A stretch of DNA of 64,000 nt from Lacinutrix venerupis (GTDB taxonomy: Bacteria; Bacteroidota; Bacteroidia; Flavobacteriales; Flavobacteriaceae). This document shows, in pieces, positions 35,770-44,714 of the stretch (position 1 is its first letter; each line of letters opens with the position of its first letter). The position numbers and the translations under genes were made by a program. The stretch covers positions 186,001 through 250,000 of the forward strand of contig NZ_RCCH01000002.1 of the NCBI RefSeq assembly GCF_003663945.1, in the 5' to 3' direction. Below the pieces are notes generated by a model. It was not told the origin of the DNA. It did no database searches and saw only the letters and a program-made list of their open reading frames with translations.

Positions 35770-37059
35770 TTAGGCCACTACCTGTTTTAATACTGAAAAA
35801 GCATTTTTTAAATCGGTTTTTAAATCGTCTATATCTTCTATTCCTACAGATAAGCGAATTAAATCTTGAGTTACTCCTGCGCTTTTTTGTTGTGCCTCGT
35901 CAAGTTGTTGATGTGTTGTACTCGCTGGATGGATAATTAATGATTTTGTATCGCCAATATTAGCTAACAACGAAAAAGTTTTAGTAGCGTCTGCTACAGA
36001 TTTTGCAGCTTCAAAACCTCCTTTTACTCCAAAAGTTACAATACCACTTTGTCCTTTTGGTAAATATTTATTTGCTAAAGATTTATATTTACTGCTTTCT
36101 AAACCTGGATAGTTTACCCAAGCTACTTCTTCTTGGTTTTCTAACCATTGTGCTAAAGCAAGTGCATTTTGAGAATGTTGTTTAATTCTTACTTCTAAAG
36201 TTTCTAAACCTTGAATAATATTAAATGCGTTTGTTGGACTTAATGCTCCGCCAAAATCTCGTAGTCCTTCTAAAATTAATTTAAAAGTTAAAGAAGCTGC
36301 ATCTAAGGTTTCATAATATTTTAGACCATGATAACCTGCAGAAGGCTCTGTAAATTCTGGAAATTTACCGCTAGACCAATCAAAATTCCCACCATCTATA
36401 ATAACACCACCTAAAGAGTTTCCTTGTCCTCCTATATATTTTGTTAAAGAGTGAATTACAATATTTGCTCCATGCTTTATTGGGTTTAACAATGCTGGCG
36501 TAGCCACTGTATTATCAACTATAAAAGGAACCTTAGCTACTTTAGAGTGTACAGCAATACCTTCAATATCTAAAACATCTAATTTTGGGTTACCTAAAGA
36601 TTCTACAAAAAAAGCTCTTGTATTTTCTTGAACCGCATCTGCGAAATTTTGAGGATTTGAAGCATCTACAAATGTTGTTGTTATACCTAATCTTGGTAAG
36701 GTTACACTTAATAAATTGTAAGTTCCACCATACAAACTACTTGATGCTACAATGTGATCTCCTGCCTTTAATAATGTTAATAAACCTGTAGAAATTGCCG
36801 CGGTACCAGAAGCAAAAGCAACTGCACCAACTCCGCCTTCTAGAGCAGCTAAACGCTCTTGTAATATTTGATTTGTTGGATTATTTAAACGTGTATAAAT
36901 AAACCCTAATTCTTTTAACGAAAAAAGATTTGCTGCATGTTCTGAATTATTAAAAACATACGAAGTTGTTTGATAAATAGGCACTGCTCTTGTACCGCTA
37001 GTTTGTGTTGTGTCGTGTCCTGCATGTAATGCTTGCGTAGCAAATTTTTGTGTACTCAT
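35770..37059 (-). CDS. metY: O-acetylhomoserine sulfhydrylase (MetY)
   Basis: 429 residues, the length of the MetY branch. Motifs: ALHAGHDTTQTSGTRAVPIY, FIYTRLNNPTNQILQERLAALEGG (longer motif quoted in part), PLP lysine in HSLTKYIGGQGNSLGG, and the C-terminal FSLLANIGDTKSLIIHPAS. It joins sulfide to O-acetylhomoserine to give homocysteine. It is the first gene after the SAM-I riboswitch and is 83 bp upstream of the MetX-ThrA-like fusion. Confidence 0.94.
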   Translation of the reverse strand: MSTQKFATQALHAGHDTTQTSGTRAVPIYQTTSYVFNNSEHAANLFSLKELGFIYTRLNNPTNQILQERLAALEGGVGAVAFASGTAAISTGLLTLLKAGDHIVASSSLYGGTYNLLSVTLPRLGITTTFVDASNPQNFADAVQENTRAFFVESLGNPKLDVLDIEGIAVHSKVAKVPFIVDNTVATPALLNPIKHGANIVIHSLTKYIGGQGNSLGGVIIDGGNFDWSSGKFPEFTEPSAGYHGLKYYETLDAASLTFKLILEGLRDFGGALSPTNAFNIIQGLETLEVRIKQHSQNALALAQWLENQEEVAWVNYPGLESSKYKSLANKYLPKGQSGIVTFGVKGGFEAAKSVADATKTFSLLANIGDTKSLIIHPASTTHQQLDEAQQKSAGVTQDLIRLSVGIEDIDDLKTDLKNAFSVLKQVVA

Positions 37060-37181
37060 TTTTCTAATTTTTTCGAGTTAAACTAAATTAATTCAAAAGT
37101 CAAATAAGCTTCGATTGAAGCATACCTAATAGAAAAATGTTAAAAAGAAAATACTAACTACAAATGAGTAATTAGGTTTTA

Positions 37182-37300
37182 GTTATCTATCCAATGTTTC
37201 GATTAATGAATCGAGCATTAAGTAGAATTTAGCACCTTCTTAGTAAGTCTAAGGGTTGCTAAGGCTTCAAAGAGTCTATCTCTCCACCTTTCTTGATAAC
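37182..37300 (-). ncRNA. SAM-I (S-box) riboswitch
   Basis: Minus strand: P1 strands GTTATC (complement of 37295-37300) and GATAAC (complement of 37182-37187) close the aptamer. Between them are TTATCAAGAAAGGTGGAG, GCCTTAGCAACC, a P3 hairpin CTTAG...CTAAG and AAGGTGCTAAATTC, in the S-box order. It lies 123 nt upstream of metY and would switch the whole metY-to-metF operon off when SAM is plentiful. No clear terminator follows; the pair ACCTAAT/ATTAGGT downstream may be part of the switch. Confidence 0.95.
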
Positions 37301-37492
37301 ATTTCAGTAAGTGTTTGAACTTTGTGAGTACAAATATTGTGAAAAATATTTTACACAAACAAATAAAATAGAATATATTTCATTATTTTTATTAAAATCA
37401 TACTTAAACAGAAATATTTTCACAATAAAAGAATATATCTTAAAATTTTTCTTAAAAAATATGAAAACAATTTTCTATCCATATAATTTTTA

Positions 37493-37500
37493 TACTTTTG
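37493..37500 (+). promoter_or_regulatory. Probable -7 box for metK
   Basis: TACTTTTG matches TAnnTTTG exactly and ends 15 nt before the SAM-II aptamer, so the RNA would begin just ahead of it. No good -33 TTTG is visible. Confidence 0.5.
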
Positions 37501-37513
37501 CTGAAAATTAATT

Positions 37514-37566
37514 ACGAGGACGGATTTGACTGATTGCAACCTCATTAAAAAATGCTAAAGGCAGTG
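37514..37566 (+). ncRNA. SAM-II riboswitch of metK
   Basis: GAGG (37516-37519) pairs with CCTC (37540-37543). The loop carries GGATTTGACTGATTGCAA and the 3' part carries AATGCTAAAG, the conserved GATTT..., TTGCAA and GCTAAA blocks of SAM-II (metA motif) pseudoknots, which are known in alphaproteobacteria and Bacteroidota. Downstream, GTCAAATCC (37588-37596) is a perfect 9-nt complement of GGATTTGAC (37522-37530), so the aptamer loop has an alternative partner. The metK ATG is 58 nt past the aptamer. Confidence 0.9.
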
Positions 37567-37623
37567 TAAACTTCCTTCGACGCTTTCGTCAAATCCTGTA
37601 CATTTAAAATTTAAGAGAAAACT

Positions 37624-38883
37624 ATGGCGTATTTATTTACATCAGAAAGTGTATCTGAAGGACATCCAGATAAAGTTGCAGACCAAATTAGTGATGCATT
37701 AATAGATAATTTTTTAGCGTTCGACAGCGAATCTAAAGTAGCTTGTGAGACTTTAGTTACTACTGGACAAGTTGTGCTTGCAGGCGAAGTAAAATCTAAT
37801 ACTTATTTAGACGTTCAAAAAATTGCACGAGATACCATTAACAAAATTGGTTATACTAAAAGCGCTTATATGTTTGACGGTAATTCGTGCGGCGTATTTA
37901 GCGCTATCCACGAACAAAGTGACGACATTAATCGTGGTGTAGACAGAGAAAGTAAAGAAGAACAAGGTGCTGGTGACCAAGGTATGATGTTTGGTTATGC
38001 TACAAATGAAACGGAAAACTACATGCCACTGGCTTTAGATTTGTCTCACAAAATATTAATTGAATTAGCTGAGCTACGTCGTGAGAATAAAGATATTACT
38101 TACTTAAGACCAGATTCTAAAAGTCAAGTTACTATAGAGTATAGTGATGATAATATACCTCAACGCATTGAAGCTATTGTTGTATCTACACAGCATGATG
38201 ATTTTGACACTAGCGATACCGCAATGCTTGATAAAATTAGAAAAGACATTATAGAGGTTTTAATTCCTAGAGTTATTGCAAAACTTCCAGAGCATTTACA
38301 GGCATTATTTAATGATGATATTAAATACCACATTAATCCTACAGGAAAATTTGTAATTGGTGGACCACATGGTGATACAGGATTAACAGGAAGAAAAATT
38401 ATTGTTGATACCTATGGTGGAAAAGGCGCTCATGGTGGTGGAGCTTTTTCTGGAAAAGACCCAAGTAAGGTTGATAGAAGTGCTGCTTATGCTACAAGAC
38501 ATATTGCTAAAAACTTGGTAGCTGCTGGTGTTTGTGAAGAAATATTAGTACAAGTATCTTATGCCATTGGTGTTGTAGAGCCTATGGGAATTTTTGTAGA
38601 TACTTATGGCACATGCCCTTTTAATTTAACAGATGGAGAAATTGCAGAGAAAATTTCTAAAGTTTTTGATATGAGACCTGCTGCAATAGAATCTCGTTTA
38701 AAATTACGTAACCCAATGTATAGCGAAACTGCTGCTTATGGACATATGGGTAGAAAAAATGAAACAGTTACTAAAACTTTTTCTAGACCAAATGGTAATG
38801 ATATTACATTAGACGTTGAGCTATTTACCTGGGAGAAATTGGATTACGTTGATAAAGTTAAGGCAGAATTTGATTTAACATAA
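37624..38883 (+). CDS. metK: S-adenosylmethionine synthetase
   Basis: 419 residues, the Bacteroidota length. Motifs: [20 protein letters not shown] (ATP and Met binding), [32 protein letters not shown] and [19 protein letters not shown]. It makes SAM from methionine and ATP; tetrameric, cytosolic. It is single-gene, preceded by a SAM-II riboswitch that closes a feedback loop on its own product, and divergent from the methionine operon that supplies its substrate. Confidence 0.98.
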   Translation: MAYLFTSESVSEGHPDKVADQISDALIDNFLAFDSESKVACETLVTTGQVVLAGEVKSNTYLDVQKIARDTINKIGYTKSAYMFDGNSCGVFSAIHEQSDDINRGVDRESKEEQGAGDQGMMFGYATNETENYMPLALDLSHKILIELAELRRENKDITYLRPDSKSQVTIEYSDDNIPQRIEAIVVSTQHDDFDTSDTAMLDKIRKDIIEVLIPRVIAKLPEHLQALFNDDIKYHINPTGKFVIGGPHGDTGLTGRKIIVDTYGGKGAHGGGAFSGKDPSKVDRSAAYATRHIAKNLVAAGVCEEILVQVSYAIGVVEPMGIFVDTYGTCPFNLTDGEIAEKISKVFDMRPAAIESRLKLRNPMYSETAAYGHMGRKNETVTKTFSRPNGNDITLDVELFTWEKLDYVDKVKAEFDLT

Positions 38884-38899
38884 AATTTATTAAAAATCA

Positions 38900-38930
38900 T
38901 TTGTGAGTATGCTAAACAATAGTATATTTG
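38900..38930 (+). promoter_or_regulatory. Promoter of tRNA-Tyr
   Basis: TTTG (38900-38903), 19 nt, TATATTTG (38923-38930): an exact match to the Bacteroidota consensus. It starts 17 bp after the metK stop codon. Confidence 0.85.
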
Positions 38931-38942
38931 CAAACGATTTTT

Positions 38943-39024
<82 letters not shown>

Positions 39025-39032
39025 CACAAAAC

Positions 39033-39064
39033 AAAAAAAGCGAGCATTTTAGCTCGCTTTTTTT
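39033..39064 (+). terminator. Terminator of tRNA-Tyr
   Basis: AAAAAAAGCGAGC / GCTCGCTTTTTTT with a short ATTTTA loop, immediately after the tRNA. The stem is flanked by A and T runs on both sides, so it could work in both directions. Confidence 0.9.
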
Positions 39065-39068
39065 GTTT

Positions 39069-39163
39069 GCGTTAAGGATTGAGGCTTTGTTGGAGCTCCT
39101 TGAAAAGAGCGACTGCCGAAAGCCTGACTGGAGTTATGCACTAAAGCATAACTCCAGTAACGC
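39069..39163 (+). repeat. Structured interspersed repeat, copy after tRNA-Tyr
   Basis: 95 bp bounded by GCGTTA (39069-39074) and TAACGC (39158-39163). Block order matches the copy at 27023-27096: GATTGA, GAGCTCCT, AGAGCGA, GAAAGC, GTAACGCC. GGCTTT pairs with AAAGCC internally. This copy carries an additional 12-bp hairpin (CTGGAGTTATGC...GCATAACTCCAG) where the other has CTTTAG. It fills the gap to the stop codon of the convergent gene. Confidence 0.8.
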
Positions 39164-39167
39164 CCAA

Positions 39168-41927
39168 TTATAAATTATAAATAGCTCTAAAGGTTAAAAA
39201 TCTTGGCTGTATAAAATACTCACTTGTACTTACACTAAATCCACCAACACTGTTTGTTAGTTTAGAAGAGACATCTAATATGTTTGTTGCTTTTATTTCG
39301 TACTCCCACTTACTTTCGTTTGTTTTTCTGTACATTAAATTAGCATTCCATAGTCCAAAACTATTTGTATTTCCTTCTAAAGTTTGTCTTGTATAACCAT
39401 AGTCTGTTGCAAACGTAAACTTTTTAAAGATTAATGCATCGAACGCTATAGATGGACTATTTGTTATAATTTTAGTAGTTCTATCTCCTTGATCGTTATC
39501 GCTTAAACTGTATCTATAACTTAATTCGAAATTTGGTGCTTCTCTAAAATTAGATCGAATACTTGGTGTATAGGTTTGTGTAAAACTTTTGTTTACAGAT
39601 AATAGATTATTAATAAACTGGTTATATTTAGAGAAATTAAAATTACCTCTTATACTTGCTTGTAATTTACCAAAACGTCTTTGAAAACGACCACTTGCTG
39701 TAAAGGTCTCATCTGCAAGATCCGAATTAAATGGTGTACTACTTCTAATAACCGAACCTGGCTGGAATATAGATTCTGTTCTAATATTATCTATGTTTTT
39801 ACTATAGTTTAAAAATGCAAATACATTTGTATAGTTAAACATATTAAAGCTAAAATAACTTAGGTTAATATTATGAGATAACGAATTTTCTAAACTAGGA
39901 TTACCTACAAAGGTTGAGTTATAGTTATTTAATACTAATCCACGTGCAAACTGATTTACGTCTGTAAATTGTGTTTGCATTTTATAGGATAGGTTTAAAT
40001 TTTCTGAAGATTTTAATTGTACTCTTACATTTAAGTCTGGTAACAATCTAAAGAAATTATTTGTTGTTACTGTATTAAATTGATCGTTTTTTACACCATA
40101 TGCATGTGCCGATAAACCTGGACTAATTGTAAATTTCCCTGTTTTGTATCGGTAGTGCATACCTAAATAAACATCGCTAAAGGTGTATTTAATATCGTTG
40201 ACATCTGATACTCCAGTAATGTTTGAGTTTGTGTCTACATCTGTTCCATCGTCCAAGGTTTGAAAGATGTTAGAATCGAATTGTTGATTACTATAAATGG
40301 TTCCTACAGTAAAATTAATATCACTTTTTTTATTTAAAATATTCCAATAGTCTAATTTAGCGTCTAATTGATTTGTTTTTACAAATTTTTCTTGATTAAC
40401 GCTATAGTACTGTTGTGATCTATCTAAACCAATATCTTCTGCCGTACCGTCGTAAGAATCTTCATCATTTTCTGGATTATCTGGATCGAAACCATTATCG
40501 TTATTTGTTGGATCGTTTTCTAATAATGCATTATAAAAAGGATCTTCATCTTGTAATAAATGTTGTATAGATAATGCAAAAATATTACTATCGTCTAGAG
40601 TATAATAATAGTTTAAATTTTGATTTATTTTATAAGGATCTGTGTCTTCTAATTGGTTAATACCTCCTACTACAGTTGAGTATGTTCCATTTATTTGTTC
40701 GTCTTTAGAGATACGACCAATAATATCGTAATCTAATTGATTATTAGCGTTTGGCTTATATGTTGTACTAAATTTTAATAAACCTAAATCACTTTTTTGT
40801 TCGGTATTACTTTGTGTGTATTCGTCTGGTATGTTTAAATCATTATTTGTGTAAAGTACAGAGCTATTTTCTTGTAAATCAATTCTACTACTTGCAAATA
40901 TTGCAAACCCACTTAGTTCTAAACTGCTTTTTGGAGAATAACTAAAGTTTGCTGCTCCAAATTTTGTATTAATATCTTTTGCTTGGTTATTTTGAAGTTG
41001 TCTAAATCCTAAATCGTTGCTACCTAAATTTATATTTGTACCACTTTGTTGACTAGGTTGCTGAAATCCTCCTCCAAAATTAAAAATATCTCTTCGTGAC
41101 AATGCCAATTCTCCAATATTATTAATATCGCCAATAAAGTTGATACTCTTTTCTGGACTATAATAAAACAATTTAGGTTGCGCTAAATATAATCCTCCAT
41201 CTGGAGAGTCTCCTACTCCTGCTGTAACAGTACCAAACCAAAAGTTCTTTTTACCTTCTTTTAGCTTTATATTAATTGCGATATTATCTTGGTTATTGGT
41301 TACACCACTTAATTGACTATTATTTGAATAGTTTTTTAAAACCTGAACTTTATCTATAGCATTTGCTGGAATATTTTTGGTAGCTAGTTTACTATCTCCA
41401 TCGAAAAAGTCTTTACCATCAACCATTACTTTTCCAACTGTTTTTCCTTCTACCTCAATCTCTCCTTCGTCTGTAACTTCTACACCTGGCATTTTTTCAA
41501 GTACATCTCCTAGTTTACGCTCTGTTCCGTTTTTAAAAGAGTCTGCATTATAAGTTATAGTATCTCCACTAATAGTAACCGGCATTTCGTAAACCAATTC
41601 TACTTCGTCTAGACTATTATCTATTAGTAAATCGAAATTTTGATTTATACTTTCTTCTTTAGTTGTAATTTCTTGCTCGAAATTTTTATAACCAATATAA
41701 CTTACTTGAATAGTATAAGTTGTATTTTTTCCAAGGTTTAACTTATAGCGTCCAGCTTCGTTTGTTACTGCATAAGACTCTAAAACTTTAGATTCTTTAT
41801 TTATAGCAATAACGTTTGCAAATTCTAGCGCTTCGCCTTCTGCATCCTTAACAACGCCTTCAAATTTAACTTGTGCAATAATTGTATTTGCTACAAATAA
41901 CAACAGTAGCGTAAAAATATATTTCAT
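39168..41927 (-). CDS. Outer-membrane beta-barrel protein with CarboxypepD_reg and plug domains
   Basis: 919 residues from the ATG at 41927 (MKYIFTLLLLFVANTIIAQ signal peptide); the longer frame adds 13 odd residues. Domain order: CarboxypepD_reg-like Ig fold (20-110: FEGVVKDAEGEALEFANV), a plug-like domain (about 125-230: DSFKNGTERKLGDVLEKMPG, KVMVDGKDFFDGDS), then a long beta-barrel (OMP_b-brl_3 type). It resembles a SusC/TonB-dependent receptor but no TonB box is seen. It lies downstream of a GLPGLI gene, a common pairing in Flavobacteriia. Substrate unknown. Confidence 0.88.
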   Translation of the reverse strand: MKYIFTLLLLFVANTIIAQVKFEGVVKDAEGEALEFANVIAINKESKVLESYAVTNEAGRYKLNLGKNTTYTIQVSYIGYKNFEQEITTKEESINQNFDLLIDNSLDEVELVYEMPVTISGDTITYNADSFKNGTERKLGDVLEKMPGVEVTDEGEIEVEGKTVGKVMVDGKDFFDGDSKLATKNIPANAIDKVQVLKNYSNNSQLSGVTNNQDNIAINIKLKEGKKNFWFGTVTAGVGDSPDGGLYLAQPKLFYYSPEKSINFIGDINNIGELALSRRDIFNFGGGFQQPSQQSGTNINLGSNDLGFRQLQNNQAKDINTKFGAANFSYSPKSSLELSGFAIFASSRIDLQENSSVLYTNNDLNIPDEYTQSNTEQKSDLGLLKFSTTYKPNANNQLDYDIIGRISKDEQINGTYSTVVGGINQLEDTDPYKINQNLNYYYTLDDSNIFALSIQHLLQDEDPFYNALLENDPTNNDNGFDPDNPENDEDSYDGTAEDIGLDRSQQYYSVNQEKFVKTNQLDAKLDYWNILNKKSDINFTVGTIYSNQQFDSNIFQTLDDGTDVDTNSNITGVSDVNDIKYTFSDVYLGMHYRYKTGKFTISPGLSAHAYGVKNDQFNTVTTNNFFRLLPDLNVRVQLKSSENLNLSYKMQTQFTDVNQFARGLVLNNYNSTFVGNPSLENSLSHNINLSYFSFNMFNYTNVFAFLNYSKNIDNIRTESIFQPGSVIRSSTPFNSDLADETFTASGRFQRRFGKLQASIRGNFNFSKYNQFINNLLSVNKSFTQTYTPSIRSNFREAPNFELSYRYSLSDNDQGDRTTKIITNSPSIAFDALIFKKFTFATDYGYTRQTLEGNTNSFGLWNANLMYRKTNESKWEYEIKATNILDVSSKLTNSVGGFSVSTSEYFIQPRFLTFRAIYNL

Positions 41928-42023
41928 ATGGGAATTTTTTATGGACATATGTAAGCTTACATACACCTTCTTTTTTTACAAAAAATTTGTTTTGTGTATA
42001 AATAGTATGGTTGGTTATTTGGT

Positions 42024-42992
42024 TTATCTGCCTCGGCCGCCGCGTCCTCCACGTCCTCTACCGTACATATCCCTCATCTCTTCCATTTTTTTAGTTACAA
42101 TTTCTGTATATTCTGCCCTTGTAACTTCTTGACCTTTTGTTGGTTTTTTAATCTCTTTCTTTTCCGCTGGATTCATTACTATTTTAGAACATAAAATTGT
42201 TGTTCTTCCGGCATTAATTTCTAAAATTAATCCTGGCAGTCCCCAAAATTCTCCAGGACCATTATTTACTGGTATTTGCATAGTGTACCAAGCAACAACT
42301 TCTTCTTCTTTAGGAATTTCTATATCATCCATTGTAATAGTTGTTGTTTCTTTTTTTGTTGATGCTACTATTGAAGAATCTTTAGTTTTCTCACCATCTT
42401 TAGCTTTAGCTTCGCCAAAAGCACTTACTGTTCTATCTCCTTTTGCTTCGTCTTTCTTATTATCATCTTTTTTATCCTCATCTCTTCCTCTTCTTCTCAT
42501 TTTAGTCCAATCGGTTTGGTCTACAGGTTTCATTGCAACTGCTTTCATTGCCATGTATTGACCAATTTGTTTGGTTTCACCTGTCATTTTCCATTCTAAC
42601 TTTTCTAAATTATCTTTAATTAGAAACTGTTTTCCCATGAATTCTTTATCCTCAATTAAAACACCTTCTTTCATGTCTTTATATTGCGTACCAGAACCCA
42701 TTCCCATTCTCATCATCATTCCACGTCCACCACCAGGTGTATCTAATTGCTCATCTTCTACATACATAGATTCTGATTTGTTAAACGTTAACACAAATGT
42801 TTTCTCTAACATACTTTTCATTCTCTCGGCAATCATTTTCTTACGCTCTGGACTCATCTCTCTTCCTCCAAAGTTTTCCATGTCCATAGTAGTTTTAGAC
42901 ATGTATGTTGCTTCTCCTTGAAAATCGTCTTGAGCAAATGATAACGATACTAAACATAAAGTAACGCAGGTTAATAGTGCTTTTAATTTCAT
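42024..42992 (-). CDS. GLPGLI family protein with RGG-like tail
   Basis: 322 residues. Signal peptide MKLKALLTCVTLCLVSLSFAQ. The defining motif is present as WGLPGLILEI, after PGEFW. Between about 155 and 225 lies a charged low-complexity insert rich in K, D, E and T (RRRGRDEDKKDDNKKDEAKG). The C-terminus is MYGRGRGGRGGRGR, an unusual Arg/Gly tail. The family is of unknown function, predicted to be periplasmic, and typically precedes a barrel protein as here. Co-transcribed with the next gene. Confidence 0.9.
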   Translation of the reverse strand: MKLKALLTCVTLCLVSLSFAQDDFQGEATYMSKTTMDMENFGGREMSPERKKMIAERMKSMLEKTFVLTFNKSESMYVEDEQLDTPGGGRGMMMRMGMGSGTQYKDMKEGVLIEDKEFMGKQFLIKDNLEKLEWKMTGETKQIGQYMAMKAVAMKPVDQTDWTKMRRRGRDEDKKDDNKKDEAKGDRTVSAFGEAKAKDGEKTKDSSIVASTKKETTTITMDDIEIPKEEEVVAWYTMQIPVNNGPGEFWGLPGLILEINAGRTTILCSKIVMNPAEKKEIKKPTKGQEVTRAEYTEIVTKKMEEMRDMYGRGRGGRGGRGR

Positions 42993-43307
42993 AATAGTAT
43001 TTATTAGTTTATGGTGTAAAATTACAGTTAATAACAGTAAGACGTTAAAAAGAAGAAAATGTTTAACTTATATTTGTTAAATATTTCTTAAAAAAAACAT
43101 TAACTTTAATTAGAATAAAATATCTATAATTTTAAAACTACAGTTTGCTTTTATCATTAAATTGCATAACAAAATTCTTTAACACACAATTAATTAGCAA
43201 TTTTAGTAAAATTATTTTTTTCGCCAACCGCCTTAAACCTTAGTTAATGATAGGTTAACAGAAAATAAAAACTAAAATATTAAATCGTATTATAGTAATT
43301 TTCCTAT
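42993..43307. other. Divergent intergenic region, GLPGLI gene to histidine kinase
   Basis: 315 bp, very AT-rich. It must hold the promoters of both the GLPGLI/barrel pair (minus) and the kinase (plus). The only clear signal is the direct-repeat array at 43243-43264. No small ORF or RNA was recognised. Confidence 0.6.
43243..43264 (+). promoter_or_regulatory. Direct repeats, probable response-regulator site
   Basis: GTTAATGATAG followed directly by GTTAACAGAAA: two 11-nt units, with a weaker CTTAAACCTTA in register just before. Period 11 and location about 45 bp before the kinase ATG fit an OmpR/PhoB-type activator site. The same GTTAAyGATA unit is repeated at 48762-48783. Confidence 0.6.
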
Positions 43308-44714
43308 ATGCAAATAAAATCGAGAGCACTTATTACTGGAGCTATTTTTACTTTAATAGCCTTAACCACAATGCAAGGTTATTTAATTTTTAACACTTAC
43401 GATCTTAAAAAAAAGAGCTTTGCTGTTGAATCTAGAAAAAAAATTGGCGGTATAGTAAAAACCAGCTATGTAGATTCTTTGTCCTGGAATTACAGAATGG
43501 ATTTTGTTAAAAAAATTCCAGATTATAAAAGTGGAAATATTACAAAAGAAGAATTGCTTTTAACTCTAGAAAATGCAGCTAAAGCAAGAAATAATCAATT
43601 TTTAGAATATTATAAACAAGGTGCTGGCCATTTTAATTTAAATGAGAATGTATTATTTAATAAAGTTGCAACAACCATACAGCTTATAGATAAAAATGGA
43701 AATGTAGAAAACCTTATAGACGAAAGTAAAAATGAACAAGTATTTTTAATAGGAACTAATTTTCCTTTTTACGAAGGTTTATTAATAAATAATTGGAATT
43801 GGTCGTTTAACGAAGAGTTTATTAACAGTAATCAAGAAAATGATACCATTATAATTAGATATAGAGCTAGCCTGTATATGAAGATTTTAAATTGGGATAA
43901 AATTATTCTTAAACAATTACTATTACTGTTTTTTATAGCTTTCTTATTACTTCTATTTTTAATTACATTAACTACATACTCTATTAGAAATTTACTTAAA
44001 TTAAAACGAGTTTCTGAAATTAAAACAGATTTTATAAACAATATTACTCACGAATTAAAAACACCATTAGCCACCCTATCTATTGCTACCAAAACACTAA
44101 CTAATAAGTTTGCAAAAGACAACAAAGATATTGCCGAAGACTCCATAAATACAATAAACAGGCAAAACAAAAGGTTACAAAATTTAATTGACCAAGTAGT
44201 AGATAACAGTTTAGGTTACAACGACATAACACTTAATCTTGAAGAAGTTAATCTTTCGGCATTTATAAATGAAGTTTGCGATGACTTTTCTTTAACAATA
44301 TCCAACAACATTCAGTTTATTAGAGACATTAATAATACAGAAAAACAAATTTTAATCGACAAATTTTACTTTAGTACAGCTATTATAAATATTCTAAACA
44401 ATGCCATAAAATTTGATGGCACAATATTAAAGGTTAAATACACTCTAAGCGAGAATAATCATATTATTTCGATTTCTGATAATGGTATAGGTATTTCTAA
44501 AAAAAATAAAAAACTTATATTTGGTAAGTTCTATCGTGTGAGTGAAAAAAACATACACAATTATAAAGGACTAGGATTAGGTCTTTATTATTGTAAACAA
44601 ATAATAAAAGCACATTATGGAAGTATAGATGTTGAAAGCAAAGAAAAAGAAGGCACAACATTTTATATTAAAGTTCCAGTAAATGACAGAAAAGAGAATT
44701 TTATTAGCAGATGA
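43308..44714 (+). CDS. Sensor histidine kinase
   Basis: 468 residues. TM1 about 7-27, a periplasmic sensor of about 170 residues with no recognised fold, TM2 201-224, then HisKA with H248 in NNITHELKTP. The HATPase domain shows INILNNAIKF (N box), ISDNGIGISKK (G1) and GLGLGLYYC (G2). It autophosphorylates H248 and passes the phosphate to the response regulator, whose gene overlaps its 3' end by 32 bp. The stimulus is unknown; the layout is like RprX-type kinases of Bacteroidota. Confidence 0.94.
   Translation: MQIKSRALITGAIFTLIALTTMQGYLIFNTYDLKKKSFAVESRKKIGGIVKTSYVDSLSWNYRMDFVKKIPDYKSGNITKEELLLTLENAAKARNNQFLEYYKQGAGHFNLNENVLFNKVATTIQLIDKNGNVENLIDESKNEQVFLIGTNFPFYEGLLINNWNWSFNEEFINSNQENDTIIIRYRASLYMKILNWDKIILKQLLLLFFIAFLLLLFLITLTTYSIRNLLKLKRVSEIKTDFINNITHELKTPLATLSIATKTLTNKFAKDNKDIAEDSINTINRQNKRLQNLIDQVVDNSLGYNDITLNLEEVNLSAFINEVCDDFSLTISNNIQFIRDINNTEKQILIDKFYFSTAIINILNNAIKFDGTILKVKYTLSENNHIISISDNGIGISKKNKKLIFGKFYRVSEKNIHNYKGLGLGLYYCKQIIKAHYGSIDVESKEKEGTTFYIKVPVNDRKENFISR

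Noticed and set aside
37108-37122. Short hairpin GCTTC...GAAGC as the SAM-I terminator
   Set aside because: Only 5 bp with a poor T run; not convincing as the expression platform.
37311-37511. 66-codon plus-strand ORF between the two riboswitches
   Set aside because: It overlaps the metK promoter box and has low-complexity, AT-driven composition with no domain; most likely chance.
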